NCBI GenBank assembly: GCA_017979445.1
Contig: CM030708.1
Coordinates: forward strand, 28,243,613 to 28,307,612
Source of the DNA: Akebia trifoliata
Lineage: Eukaryota; Streptophyta; Magnoliopsida; Ranunculales; Lardizabalaceae
Direction: 5' to 3'
Length of the DNA: 64,000 bases
Positions 11,287 to 24,351 of the stretch are shown in pieces. A program made the position numbers and the translations under genes. Position 1 is the stretch's first letter; each line of letters begins with the position of its first letter. A model generated the notes under the pieces. It ran no database searches. It was given only the letters and a program-made list of their open reading frames with translations, and was not told the origin of the DNA.

Positions 11287-11889
11287 AGAACTGCTATTGG
11301 CACCCCAATTTTAACTTATTATACTCTAATTAAAAATAAAGAAAATACGATGAATCTCCATTTCATGCCCTGAGTACGGCGAGATTTGAAGTTTGGTATA
11401 CTGTTCATTTTAATTCTCAAAACATGTATTCATCATTTTTATAACTTACATACTCGTCGTCACTTTTAGTACCTACGAATTCATAGGCATACCAACAAAT
11501 TCATTGATTATACAAGTGACAAATTCACTCAAAATGCATGTTTTGGGAATCAAAAATGAATAGTGTACCAAAGTCGGTGTTTGGACATAACTTGCACACA
11601 TTTTGGGAAAAATGCCAAGAAAATAAGTAAATGATTACGAATAAGTAAAAGTTGGGGTGCCAATAGTTATCTGGATTTTTAATTTTTTTTGTTTAAGATT
11701 ATATGAGTGTAATCGTAATGTAAACAACTACTGAAATTGTTTGAAAGTGTGTCGTAATGTTGAGATAATAATTTTAGCCAAACCCTTTTAATATTTGAAT
11801 GGTGTGTTTTAATTTTTACTTGAGGTGTGATAAACATTTTATGAAATTGGGGTGTGTTAACTAAAAGTTGGGGTGCCAATAACAACTCT
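11287..11889. mobile_element. MITE with GGCACCCCAA-type terminal repeats
   Basis: The left end is AGAACTGCTATTGGCACCCC and the right end, read in complement, is AGAGTTGTTATTGGCACCCC. A third, internal copy of the end (GTTGGGGTGCCAATAG at about 11650) suggests a nested or composite element. No transposase is encoded. The terminal-repeat theme is shared with elements at 12472, 13217 and 16523. Confidence 0.75.
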
Positions 11890-12471
11890 TTTATTTATAG
11901 ATATTTAAATAATTAGATGTGGTCCACATCTACTTCTCATACAAATAATTAATACTTAAATAAATTTTTAAGCAATTAATGTCTGAAGATTTATCTGAAC
12001 AATCATGATTACATCACATACATTTAAACAAATTTTTAAATAAAAAAAGATTTTACACATAATTTTTATTTACAAACAAAATTGGTATGGTGCATGGTTT
12101 TAAAACTCGTTTTGACGTCTTGTCTCATCCATGAACGAGATCGAGTCGTTCAAATTTTTCGATACATTTGAGTTGTCTCATTCAACAATGAGAAAAATGA
12201 ATTGTGATTTTAAATCTTGTTCAATATGTTTGACTTGTCTATTTGTCTCGTTGATGGACAACATTGAAACATATCAAACGAGGTGTCTCTGTCTCGAATG
12301 AGATTTGGTATCTTCTCATTAATTGCATATTGTATTTATTAAAAATTTGTAATACTCTATTGATAAATTCAATTGAGATTTTTAATACATTGGTGGACCC
12401 ATATTTGATCTTAGATGAGTCAGTGAGACCAAGATGACTCGCTCAAGTCATCTTAAAATGTGATGAATTTT

Positions 12472-12663
12472 AAATGAGAGTTGGTATTGCCAGACCAACT
12501 TTTTCTAATGCCACACCAATTCCTATCATCAAAGATTATATACGATGGAAGATACGAAGCATCAAATCTCTCTCTTGATGGAACCTAAAAAACAAGTGAG
12601 ATAAGCCTTTATCTCGGGTGTGGCATTAGTAAAAGTTGGTGTGGCAACATTAACTCTCATTTT
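12472..12663. mobile_element. Short MITE with about 45-bp terminal repeats
   Basis: Left end AAATGAGAGTTGGTATTGCC, right end in complement AAATGAGAGTTAATGTTGCC. Both continue into ACCAACTTTT.CTAATGCCAC. The arms cover almost half of the 192-base element. No coding capacity. Confidence 0.8.
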
Positions 12664-13216
12664 AAAACGTTGGGCCCAAAGTGGTAGGTGATGGAAGGGA
12701 ATGGGGCCTAGAGACAGCTTTACTTCGACTGTTGGGGACCCAGTTTTTAACTTTTTGTTCATCCCAATAATAAGGTCGAATTTGAATACTTCCAAGTAAA
12801 ACGATAAGTTTGATTACGAGTAACCATAGAGAAAGTAAATCTCTGCTGACTCTGATTGCTACAACAGTTACTTGTTCCCTTAATTGAATGCAATTGGATC
12901 AAAATTCCCTAAGTTGTTTGATTGATTGGACCTAAGGCATCAACAATCCCTTTTACCCAAAATCATTGCTCATTGATGATCGGTCTAGAGTGTTGGAAGA
13001 TCCTTAAGTTTTACTATAATTAGCACTCCAAACGAGACCGATTTTAGCCACAATTAGTACATTATCATGGTTTTAAAAGTAGGTGTCTCGTCTCGTCCCA
13101 GTCCCAAATATACCTAGTTGACTCATTGGACTTCTGTATGAGTCAAAATTTTAGACAGATATAAATTTATTTGATATAATATATTTATTTTTAAAATCAT
13201 TATGATATTTTCTTGG
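12664..13216. other. Spacer without recognisable genes
   Basis: I see only AT-rich sequence with scattered DNA resembling other degenerate repeats in the window (for example TCGTCTCGTCCC-like stretches). No open frame here has a family signature. Confidence 0.5.
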
Positions 13217-14157
13217 AGAACTTCTATTGACACGCCAACTATTACTTAATACTCACCATTTATATATAAACAAGAGATTTTTCCCAAAACGTGCTTAACT
13301 TTTGCAATAATTCTGATTCTAATACATTGTTCATTTTAATTCCCAAAACATATTTTCAAACGAGTTCGTTGGTAGGTATTCTAATTTAAAATGACGATCT
13401 CGCTAATAAAAAAAGTGATGAACTTATCTATAAATTTAAAATACAAATCTATGTCACCTAATTCATAGGTTTGCTCGGTTCGAATTTGGGTTCTCGATTC
13501 GCCACTCAAGAAAGAACCCAGTTCATAAGTACATACAGAGTTGAGTGTGATTGAAGATTGATTTGATGAGTATAGTACAAAAGAGATTGAAGATGGCGTA
13601 TTTTAGAAGAAGGCAAAAATCAAGTCTATTTATTTATTAGTTGGAGATGAGGGTATTTGGTTATTTTTTTTCATCAATCTATCGAGAAAGACCATTAAAT
13701 TTTAGGAAAATATCTCTAATATTATAAAATATTTGGAGGGGCTATAAAAAAAAACAAAAGTAAAACAGGTTGCTTATTAATTCATTGTATTCGCTATTTT
13801 TGACGTATCGTGAGCGAATTGTACAACAAATTGGTTCGATTCAAACCGATTCACGGTTCAATTCTCAACCAACAAATTAGGTAACCCAAGTACAAACTCC
13901 TTGATGACGATCTTATTGGTAAATTTAAAGACAAATATCCTTATATTTTAACAACAAGATCGTCACTTTAAATTAGAATTCCTACTAGTAAATTTGCTCG
14001 GAAACATGTTTTGGGCATTAAAATAAATAGTGTATCAGACTCGGAATTTTGTCATATCATATTCAACGCACAAAATGGTAATTTCCCCTATAAACAATTC
14101 TTCAATTTCAGAAGGATTGGTGTGTTATACGTAAAAGTTGGTGTGCCAATAGAATCT
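13217..14157. mobile_element. 941-bp non-autonomous element, same terminal-repeat family
   Basis: The left end AGAACTTCTATTGACACGCC and the complement of the right end (AGATTCTATTGGCACACC) match each other and the neighbouring MITEs, and both are followed by AACT.TTAC. The interior holds a second inverted pair (ACGATCTCGCTAATAAA near 13393 and its mirror near 13900-13960) but no recognisable protein. Confidence 0.65.
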
Positions 14158-14536
14158 ATCTTTTCTTGTTATTCGACGGATTAGTTGATGCTTAATTACA
14201 AGTCTATAAAATCTAGATTAAAAACATTTAAAGCAATAGAAGATTAATTATTATTTTATATTAAAATGTCAAATGTGATGGACCATTCAAATTGATCATC
14301 AGAAGGTGATCAAGAATAAGATGACTTGTGTTTTAAACCATGATTAGTACTCATCAAAAAATAATAATATTTATCCCTAAATATTTCCTCATTCAATTTT
14401 CCAATAACCAGAGGATTCAAGACAACCTCAGGAGATGTAAACAAGCACTGCAAATTAACCACATTTCACAAACCATAATATATAATAGAAGCACATAGCT
14501 ATCTTCTATACAAGGTATACTTGATTATGTTGCTTA

Positions 14537-17354
14537 CTATTTTAAGACTCTCCTACAAGAGGCGGTGGAGATAATCATCTCATCTTCTCTCAAACGCTTC
14601 CGGCTTCCGATTCCCATGGATACCACCGCAAGTGACTTGGATATTTGATATGTCGTCTTGTTGGTTGAGTTGGTTCCCTACAAATCCAAAATCGACCCCA
14701 AAAAATGTTACTTTCTACAAGCATGTATTTGACCAAAACCAACCAACTACCCAAAAAAAGAAAAGAAAAGAGACCATGTTACAAGAAATTGCATTATCTT
14801 GGGTGGTTACAAGTTTGACGACGTGAAACTATGGGTTTTTTTTTTTTTTTTAATACACACTATGAAACATTGCTTCAAATTAAAAAATGTACCCGAGTTG
14901 TTTTCGTCCATCTTCTTTTTCTTTAGTGGAATAACATCTTCCAACCATGGTCCTCTTTTAACACCAAGGCCATTGTATTTGATCGTTCGATGATCCCCAT
15001 TTTCTCCACTGAAAGGGTTTTGTGTTCCTGAAGAATTGCAAGTCAATGTCAAGAAAGTGCACAATGTATTCCATTCCAAGAAAAAATGGGGAAATACTGG
15101 GCCAGTCGCAATGGGTTATTCTAATTGATGATGGGAAGCTTGAGTTTTCCCAATGATCTATCAAATATAGCATCGCATTAATGTACCTGAGTAAGCTTCA
15201 TCCATCTTTTTCTTCTTTTTAAGGTCGACATCTTCCAGCCGTGGCTTTCTTTTGGTGCCAAGAACGTTGTTTTCTGTGTTTTGAGGATCTCCAATATCAC
15301 CATCTGAAGGGCTATACGCTCCTAAAAAAAACAGTAGTTATGTGTCAATGAAGGTGAACAAATATGATTTCATTACAAGAAAGCAATGTGGAAAAACAGT
15401 ATTTGCCACCATGGTATAAAGTAGCCCATAGAAACTTTAACATGGTATCAGAGCGCTAGGTTCATATAGGTCACACGTTTGAATCTTTCCACCTTTATGG
15501 GTGAGGGGGAGTGTTGAGTGTATATTTTCCTCCACTCCCGGGTGTCTCACACCCCCTCTTATACACATAGTTCTCCCCCTCTCCAACAGATTGTTCATTT
15601 GGAGTAGTTGGTTGGTTAACACGGGTCAACAAAGAGTTACTATTAATCAAGTCAAAGTACTTTGCCAAAGGGCAAAATAGTACTTTTACGTTAATAGGTT
15701 GCTAACCGTAATTCATTACAGGTATTGCAGTTAAGGTTTCAAATCTCAGCAGAGATGACTTGCCCAAATCATCTTGGTACCGTCCATGAACGAGATGGAT
15801 AGACATGGCGTTTCAAATGTGTTGAATCTTACGAGATGACTCAGAGGAGATTTTAGTAAGACTCGACTGAGTCAATTGGGATTTTGTATATTATAGTTAA
15901 AATAACTAATTTTTTAGAATTTAAATACATATTATATCAATAACATATGATTTTATGACCAAACGTCTTCTATTTTACATTATTTTATAAAGAATTAAAA
16001 TTAGTTTGTAAAGACCCAAGCCAATGCTCCAAAAATACCTAAGCGTTAATGGAGTAGTAAGTTTACCAAATGTTATGACCCAAACCAAGGCTCCAAAAAT
16101 ACCTAACGTTAATGGAGTGGAAATTTAAGTCTTAACCTAAGTATCGTAACATATTTTCATATAAATAAGAATAATGATTTTTTGACACCCCCTGATGTGG
16201 CATAGATTATTTCCTCGTGATACACACTACACATATTTATGGGGATGTACAATTGTGTATCCCAAGGTGAAAATGTATGGTTCTAACCTATGCCATGTCC
16301 GGGGTCATGTGTCAGAGGGGGCATCAGAAATCACGACTCTATAAATAATTGTAAACCGAGTTAAATGGTCTATCTCGCCCAAGACAACTCGGACTCATCC
16401 ACTAATGAGACAAAAGCCAAACCGAGATTTGAAAATTGAAACTACGATTATGGTAGGGCTCATTAGCCATAAAAATAAAACTGGTAAAACTAATAGAGGA
16501 GAATCATGTTCAAATAAATAGAAGAGAGATGTTATTTCCACATTAATTTTTGCTAATGCCACACCAATTCCTATGTAAATCACCAAAGAATTGCAAACAG
16601 TTGGTGTGGCAATAGCAGCTCTCTAAATTGAATCAACCGAACTTGGCTAACATTGCTTACAGACTTATTCTAGTCTCAACCCACGGTTGAGACTCTCCAT
16701 CAACATGACCGTTGGGATTTGAGGGAAAATGCAGATTTCCTCGGGATACATTTCTCTTGGGAATCATTAACATCCAACGGTCATATTGATGGAAAGCTTT
16801 TCCAAGATAAAATTAGGTATTGCTGGAGATACAAAGACTTCTCTAGCAGGTTTTGAGGCTCTCCATCAAACAGATGGTGAGGATAATAAGGAAAAAACAC
16901 AAACGCAGATTTCCTAGAGATCAGTACCGGCCTTTTAGGGATTAATTTTTTTTTTTTTTTCTAGAGATATAATTTTCTTGGGAATCCCTACCATCTCAAC
17001 CATCTCAAACATACGGTTGAGATAAGAAAATCACAAAAAGAGAGACTTACTCTTGGTTCCTGATTTACAGAGCTTGCCCTCAACAATTAGAGCATCACAA
17101 TCGTTGGTTCCAGTGGCCAAACCTCGAGATGAGAAGAAAGAAAGGAGGGATTTCCAAGTAACAGAGGAGGAGATGAGATCGACTCCTCTGCTAATAAAGT
17201 AGCCGTTGAGTCTCAGTGTGGGTGGGTCGAGCCCAAAGGTCCGAGCTATGGAACCAAGGTCCAGCCTTTGGTCTTCCAAAGCCACCAAAGGGACCAGCTT
17301 CGACAGTGATGGACAGAACAGATTGATCGTTTTGCTTCTCCCACTCCCAGACAT
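14537..17354 (-). CDS. Uncharacterised lysine-rich plant protein ('gene X')
   Basis: Exons on the minus strand: 17051-17354, 15187-15321, 14893-15027, and probably 14537-14677. Exon 1 encodes 101 residues beginning MSGSGRSKTINLFCPSLSK and containing LGSIARTFGLDPPTLRLNGY and LISSSVTWKSLLSFFSSRG. It resembles a conserved but unnamed plant protein as I remember it; I assign no function. Exons 2 and 3 are both 135 bases, phase 1 at both ends, and encode the same unit ending LG.KR.P.LEDV.L.KKKKMDE, which looks like a repeated nuclear-localisation-type patch. The last exon would end SRKRLREDEMIISTASCRRV, also basic. Its best frame is one base out of phase with exon 3, so either that splice site or the final frame is misread, or the gene has a frameshift. 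Used in phase, the same exon ends early at a TGA after about 32 codons. Exon 1 and its upstream DNA recur twice downstream as broken copies. Confidence 0.65.
14893..15321 (-). repeat. Tandem duplicated 135-bp exons of gene X
   Basis: Exon 2 (15187-15321) and exon 3 (14893-15027) have the same length and phase. Matching residues include VLGTKRKPRLEDVDLKKKKK versus GLGVKRGPWLEDVIPLKKKK, then MDEAYSG versus MDENNSG, and both donors read GTACAT. The flanking intron bases are similar too. This is an exon duplication by unequal exchange; the symmetrical phase lets copies be added or lost without breaking the frame. Confidence 0.85.
15443..15621 (+). mobile_element. Miniature LTR element remnant (primer site, polypurine tract, 110-bp LTR)
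   Basis: TGGTATCAGAGCG at 15443 matches the initiator tRNA-Met primer site used by plant copia elements. Only about 60 bases later comes a purine tract (GTGAGGGGGAG), followed by a 110-base TG...CA unit at 15512-15621. The spacing is that of a TRIM-like element with almost no interior. The left LTR could not be recognised. The duplicated segment S begins exactly at this LTR. Confidence 0.55.
16175..16334. mobile_element. Probable small MITE within S
   Basis: Imperfect terminal repeats: left TGATTTTTTGACACCCCCT, right (complement) GTGATTTCTGATGCCCCCTC. An internal mirror pair surrounds TGTACAATTGTGTAT. Copies lie at the matching places in S copies B (about 23888-24066) and C (about 38325-38468); copy C has lost part of one arm. 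Confidence 0.5.
16523..16624. mobile_element. 102-bp MITE, copy in S-A
   Basis: Left end AGAGAGATGTTATTTCCACA; complement of right end AGAGAGCTGCTATTGCCACA, with CTAATGCCACACCAATT inside. The terminal repeat is the GCCACACCAAC version of the family at 11287, 12472 and 13217. Confidence 0.75.
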
Positions 17355-19507
17355 CTAATCTGATTTCTTTCAAACCATTTGTTGTATTTCATCTCTCTCT
17401 CTCAAGTCTCTAATGGCTTCTCGAAGTGTGTAAAACCTTCTTTCTATTCTATTCGCACCCTAACTTTTATTTATTACACTCCAAATTTCTTAAATTATTT
17501 CTCTCCCCCATTAAATATAAAAAACGCACCATTCAAACATTACAAAAGTTTGGCTTAAATTGTTGAGTTGTGCTGGGGTCACACAGGATTTATTACTATT
17601 TCTCACAATTCTGACATGGAGATGCGTACATAACCGTTGATGATTTTTACTCATATTATGAGAAAATATATTTACGGTTATGTGCACATCCCACATTAGT
17701 ATTGTTAGAATCACAGAAAATACCTTGTGTCACCTCAGCATTAGTGTAAATTATTATCTTAACATTATACAATATTATAACACTCGTTCAAATAATTTCG
17801 AAACTTCTAATAAAATTTTCAGCGATTTTGGGGAGTAAGTCTTAACAACCGTAAAATCATTCTTTCATAATACCCCGATAAAACGGGGAACACAAATCAT
17901 TGATCTCAATAATTTGAATTATTGATCTAGATGTTTCATGATGAAATATCAAAATCGATGATTTTAGTAAGATTGATCTCGATAATTTGATTGTTGATAT
18001 TGATTATTCGTGTTCTAGTTTCAAGAATGATAAATTACAACCTTTGATCTTGATTGTTATAAATTTCAAACTTGACAATTAGAACTCCGGTGGATCGATA
18101 TCAATGATATGAGTAGAAATGATGGCAGAGTCATTAATAAATAAATGGGAAATGCTAGTCTCACCAATGGGTTGACGTTGTCTATCAACATTACCATTGG
18201 GATGGTAGGGATTTTCAAGATAATGTATCCCTAAGTAAAGGTGTATTAATCCGTCATGCCATGTTGATCGTGAGCCTCAAAGAAAATATTCATAAAATTT
18301 TACTTATTAGAACCTACGGGAGAGGTTTATTTTTAAATAGTTATTAACTTTTGATTGGTACCTTGATAATCTATTTAGTAAATATTTTCTTTCTTAATAG
18401 TTCCTTAACCTCATCTCTCTATAATGTTTTTGGAATACCCAAACTACTCTGTTTTCTTATTTTCTTCACATATTTAAGTTTTTTAAAGATATCTGCAATC
18501 AAATCTGATGTTTTTTTATTATCGTGAATGACGAATAAAGAATGATAAAATCTTGACTTTGAACATTTAAATGTATTTTCAATTTATTTTAACGATTATG
18601 ACAAATTTAAAGATTTTCTTCCATCTTTTGGTTCGAGTGTATGTTTAACAATTATGATATATCTGCATTTTAGGAATTTTGAGAAGATCTTTCAAATTTC
18701 AAAGTTGCAAAGTGAAAAAAAAAATAAAAAAAACTAAATCACATTTACAGTGTTGAGTTTGACGATTTGATTATGCAATTTTAAAAAATGTCTAATTCAC
18801 ACTATAGCGGCGAATATATCCACTGCTATAGTTGATATATCCATTGCTATAGTTTTTATCAACGAATTCATAAATTTTCCAAAAAGTGGTGAGTTCGACA
18901 ATAAAAATATTAAACTCAACAATAAAACATAGTGAGCTTGAAACAGTAAATGTGATTCATATTTTTGATTTTTTTTTTCATTTTTTAACTTTGATATTGG
19001 ATAAACCTTCTCAAAATTCCTAAAATGTAGATATCATAGTTGCGAAAATGACAATTGAATAAAGAAATTATGATGAAATCTTTAAAAATTATAGAATCTC
19101 AATTCCATTTTTCAAAAAAATAAAAAATTGTTATAAATTGATGAAATAAATTAAAAAATACATCCAAATGTTTAAAATTATTATTCTGAAATCACTGTTC
19201 CCAATTTTTATTTTTTTTATTTTTTGAAAATAATTGCAATCATGGTTGGAAAAACCTAAGTATGTGAAGAAGATGAAAAAATGATAATTTGATATTTCAA
19301 AAATATTATAATTTCAGATGAATAAAATGTTCAATAAATGGGGTTTATGTAAATAATAAAAAATATTTCCGGTTCAACTTGCTTGATTCGGTTGGTTTAA
19401 ACAAACTACGGCGGCTTTTAAATGATGAGCTTAGTTGCCAGTTGAACCCACCGTGTTTTAAAACATTTGTTTGATCCTCACTATGACTCACCTTCCTTGC
19501 ACAATAA
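17355..19507. other. Upstream region of gene X (right part of S-A)
   Basis: No gene is seen. The stretch holds a CT-rich tract next to the gene X start, the palindromic element at 17562-17742, and AT-rich sequence. Before duplication it was probably the shared upstream region of gene X (minus) and the UBA/PUB gene (plus), because copy C still ends at the latter's promoter. Confidence 0.6.
17562..17742. mobile_element. Palindromic MITE within S (three copies)
   Basis: The left arm GGGGT.ACACAGGATTTA plus GATTCTCACAATTCTGACATG mirrors the right arm, which ends TGTGTCACCTCAGCATTAG. The loop holds a smaller mirror (CTCGTATTACGAGAAAA in copy B). Copies: 25302-25475 and about 39672-39842. A relative with GTGACCTCAT / AAGGTCACTCC ends lies at about 56235-56400 in an XTH intron. 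Confidence 0.7.
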
Positions 19508-20627
19508 CGCTATATTTGGATTGAGGGAAGGGAAGGGAAGAGAAATTCATTAAGGGAAGGGAAGATGTTTCACCAGATCTGTAGACGTGAGGAAATTTGC
19601 AATGATACCGTTGCCATTACCACATAAAGATGTTTCACCGGATCTGTAGAAGTGAGGAAATTTGCAGGGGAAGGATAGACCCAACTGGTTGTCTAGAGCA
19701 AAGGGCCATTGCCGCTTCATGCCAACCATCTATACTACATTCTAACAAAATTCATCATTAGAAACAATCCCATTTCGCCATTTTAATTAGGAGAATAAGT
19801 TCAACTAGATTGTAATAAAGTTGTTAATGAAAATAAACCAACTCCATTGTCATAGGTTGTTTTTAAGTCATGAAATAAGATACGAAGAATGATACCACAT
19901 ACCTTCTCCTCTAACCAGAAAGGAGTTGGATAGTTGCGATAACAGCTTTGGTTTGAATGGGGATCCATCATGTCTTTAAACAATTGAACATGTTCACATT
20001 GTGAAGGAAACCTGCCTTCAGAAAAATGAAAATTTATCATGTAAAGGAAATTTAAAATAAATTGCAAATCCATACCCCTAAGAGACTAGCATTTAAGATA
20101 CTTTACATTTTCCTCCTTACCGTCTTTTGTTATGTCAGTTCCCCCAAAAACAAAAGTGAGGTTAATCAAGTGTTAACTATATAATGAGATTTTGTACAAA
20201 TCTAAATCCTGATCTCAAATGCGCCACGATAAAAGAAGGATAAAGCGCTTGAACCAACTGTTGTATAACAAAATACCACATTTCTCCAATCATACAAACC
20301 CACATTCAAGCATCACCAATCCATCACCCATGGACGCAAGTGAGAAAATAAAAAATTTATCCTTAGCTCCCTTTTCTCGTCCACCGGTTCAAGGAACGAG
20401 CATTGTTTCCGAATCGCCCATACGTCCGCAGCAGTCACAGTCGTACAAAAAATATTCAGCTAAACACTCCCAATGTGCTAGTGACATTCAATAATCAAAT
20501 CCACAAGCCTTTCTCAACAACACATGTTTTCCCTTGCATTACAACAAGAGGAGATAAATTTAGTTTCAAATCACTCTGTGAATTTGATCCAACTACGAAT
20601 TCAGTATCCAATTTGGTACTCTCCCCA

Positions 20628-20810
20628 TTATGATTCAACTCTTGGGAAGTTACAATATAAATTTGCAGCACGCTCCAAGATGTCCTTAATGTCAGCTTTC
20701 CCCAGTCCTCTAGCATTTGTGAAAAATTTAAACCCATTTCTGTTGTAAGGAAGATGGCTGAAAATCTGACGAAAAATTTCAGAAGCTTTGAATTTATGGA
20801 TGGATCTCAA
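20628..20810 (-). other. Conserved short open stretch in H1 and H2, not recognised
   Basis: Minus-strand translation includes FTNARGLGKADIKDILERAA, preceded by a splice-acceptor-like CTTACAACAG. A matching stretch is present in H2 near 30700-30840. Another splice-bounded stretch, RFPSQCEHVQLFKDMMDP to FWLEEK|GTATGT, lies at about 19907-20011 and again at about 29988-30092 in H2. They may be exons of a captured gene fragment or of the Myb gene's 3' part. I recognise no family. Confidence 0.35.
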
Positions 20811-21806
20811 TTAAGGTCCCCTAGTCTGAAAATCTGATGATGGGCTAGTTTTCTTTACTAAAATAAACCTCGAACACTGTTCAAACGGCCATTATTAATG
20901 CATAAGGTTTTCTCTTTTTTCCCCTACCACATGAAATGCTTAACAAGGTAAAAGATACAATCCAGGTGTGGGAGTTCTACAACCTTAACAGAGTATTATG
21001 ATTTCTCATGGTTCATTCATTGTTCTAACAAGCTAATGATATTAGTGAGTATAAAGAACCCACATTTGCAACATTTCAAGCTCATCTCACAAAACAGAAC
21101 TAAGAAAGTTGAGTTAGAATGCTTACTTACTGAAACTAAATGTTAGAAACAAATCTGAATTCCTCTAAAGATTGGAGAATTCTATGTTGCCGCTTGTGAT
21201 GAATATGAAAGATCCCATGACAGGGATGTGTTTCTATATGTACCCTAATTTTTCTTTATTTATCTCAGGACACAAAAATATCAAATTGTTCAAATTCACG
21301 ATTCAAATCGTCAAGATTTTTGTAAACAAGATTGATCACACAATAATTTATGACCAATCGAAGAAAGTCATGATTCTCATTGAGCAAACAAGATGTAACT
21401 ATGTACCCAACCTACAGCCATATTAAAACAATAAGCTATTGCATCACTAGCTTACAACATAATGAACCAACAGATAAAACATAAAAAAAAAACAAAAAAC
21501 AACAAATAAGATGGCAATGCATAAGCAAAAACCAGATGATTCCTCATTGATTGGTCTTGATCTCAGGTTTTTCAAGTAACTACTCAATTTTAGAAAGTAA
21601 TAAAAAGAACATTAGTACAAAGCCAAGTTCATCAAGATCACTAGCCACAAATTCACCAGTACAAGCTAAATCATCAAGGCAGTAGTGTCTAACTGATCTG
21701 ATTTGATGTTAATTAAGTGTTCACATGTTCTCAAGTTCATTTGTCAGGTAGTGCTAAATCTAACAAGGAAAAAAGACTCGCCGCAAACGCACAAAAAACA
21801 AACTCA

Positions 21807-23079
<1,273 letters not shown>

Positions 23080-24249
23080 CTATAATATATACATAAATAA
23101 AGAATTATATTAATTAAACCATAATTTGTAACATAGTAAGTTATTATGCAAACAAGATAATACATTTGAAACGTATATCCAATATCAAATAAGTTCTCAA
23201 TGAAAATTTAAACCAATAATTGAACATAGTCTTATAATACAATCATCCAACTATAATTTTGCATGTAAATAAAAAAATTAAAAATCACACTTGATTCAGT
23301 ACATAATCACTCCACATGGTAGATGCTATGTTAATAGGTTCTCCCCCTCTCCAACAGATTGGTCATTTGGAGTAGTTGGTTGGTTAACATTGGTCAACAA
23401 AGAGTTACTATTAATCAAGTCAAAGTGCTTTGCTAAAGGGCAAAATAGTATTTTTACGTTAATAGGTTGCTAACCCTAATTCATTACAGGTATTGCAGTT
23501 AAGGTTTCAAATCTCGACAGAGATGACTTGCCCAAATCATCTTGGTACCGTCCATGAACGAGATGGATAGACATGGCGTTTCAAATGTGTTGAATCTTAT
23601 GAGATGACTCAGAAGAGATTTTAGTAAGACTCAACTGAGTCAATTGGGATTTTGTATATTATAATTAAAATAATTATTATTTTTAGAATTTAAATACATA
23701 TTTTATCAATAAAATATGATTTTATGGCTAAATGTCTTCTATTTTACTGTATTTTAGAAAGAATTAAATTTATTTTGTTAAAGAGTTAAGACCCAAACAA
23801 AGGCTCCAAAAATACCTAGCGTTAATGGAGTGGAAATTTAAGTCTTAACCTAAGTATAATAACATATTTTCATATAAATAAGAATAATGATTTTCTGACA
23901 CCCCCTAATGTAGCATGTGTTAGAACAATAGATTATTTCCTCGTGATACACACTACACATATTTATGGGGATATACAATTGTGTATCCCAAGGGGAAAAT
24001 GTATGGTTCTAACCTATGCCATGTCCGGGGTCGTGTGCCAGAGGAGACATCAGAAATCACGACTCTATAAATAATTGTAAACCAAGTTAAATGGTTTATC
24101 TTGCCCAAGACAACTCGGTCTTGTCGACTAATGAGACAAAAGCCAAACCGAGATTTGAAAATTGAAACTATGATTATGGTAGGGCTCATTAGCCATAAAA
24201 ATAAAATTGGCAAAAACTAATAGAGGAGAATCATGTTCAAATAAATAGA

Positions 24250-24351
24250 AGAGAGCTGTTATTTCCACATTAATTTTTGCTAATGCCACACCAATTCCTA
24301 TATAAATCACCAAAGAATTGCAAACAGTTGGTGTGGCAATAGCAGCTCTCT
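24250..24351. mobile_element. 102-bp MITE, copy in S-B
   Basis: Same element and place as 16523-16624. Here the left end reads AGAGAGCTGTTATTTCCACA, slightly closer to its mirror arm. It was therefore present before segment S was duplicated. Confidence 0.75.

Larger units (their letters stand above)
15512..19507. repeat. Segment S, copy A (in place with gene X)
   Basis: This 4-kb stretch covers intron 1 (part), exon 1 and the upstream DNA of gene X. It is colinear and highly similar to 23339-27511 and 37634-41657. It ends in CTTCCTTGCACAATAA, where a PIF/Harbinger terminal repeat begins. Copy C ends at the same word but continues into the promoter of the UBA/PUB gene. Confidence 0.9.

Noticed and set aside
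15443..15455. TGGTATCAGAGCG as part of a tRNA gene
   Set aside because: It matches the 3' end of initiator tRNA only as a primer-binding complement. No cloverleaf can be drawn around it here or at 61895.
16395..16586. 61-63-codon minus-strand frame found in all three S copies (also 24128-24313, 38524-38715)
   Set aside because: It overlaps the 102-bp MITE and its conservation follows from the segmental duplication; no sign of a real protein.
20219..20633. Plus-strand frames in H1 with a counterpart at 30270-30572 in H2
   Set aside because: The frame is shared because the DNA is duplicated. There is no domain, and candidate splice-bounded pieces on the opposite strand fit better. Kept only as an unresolved note.
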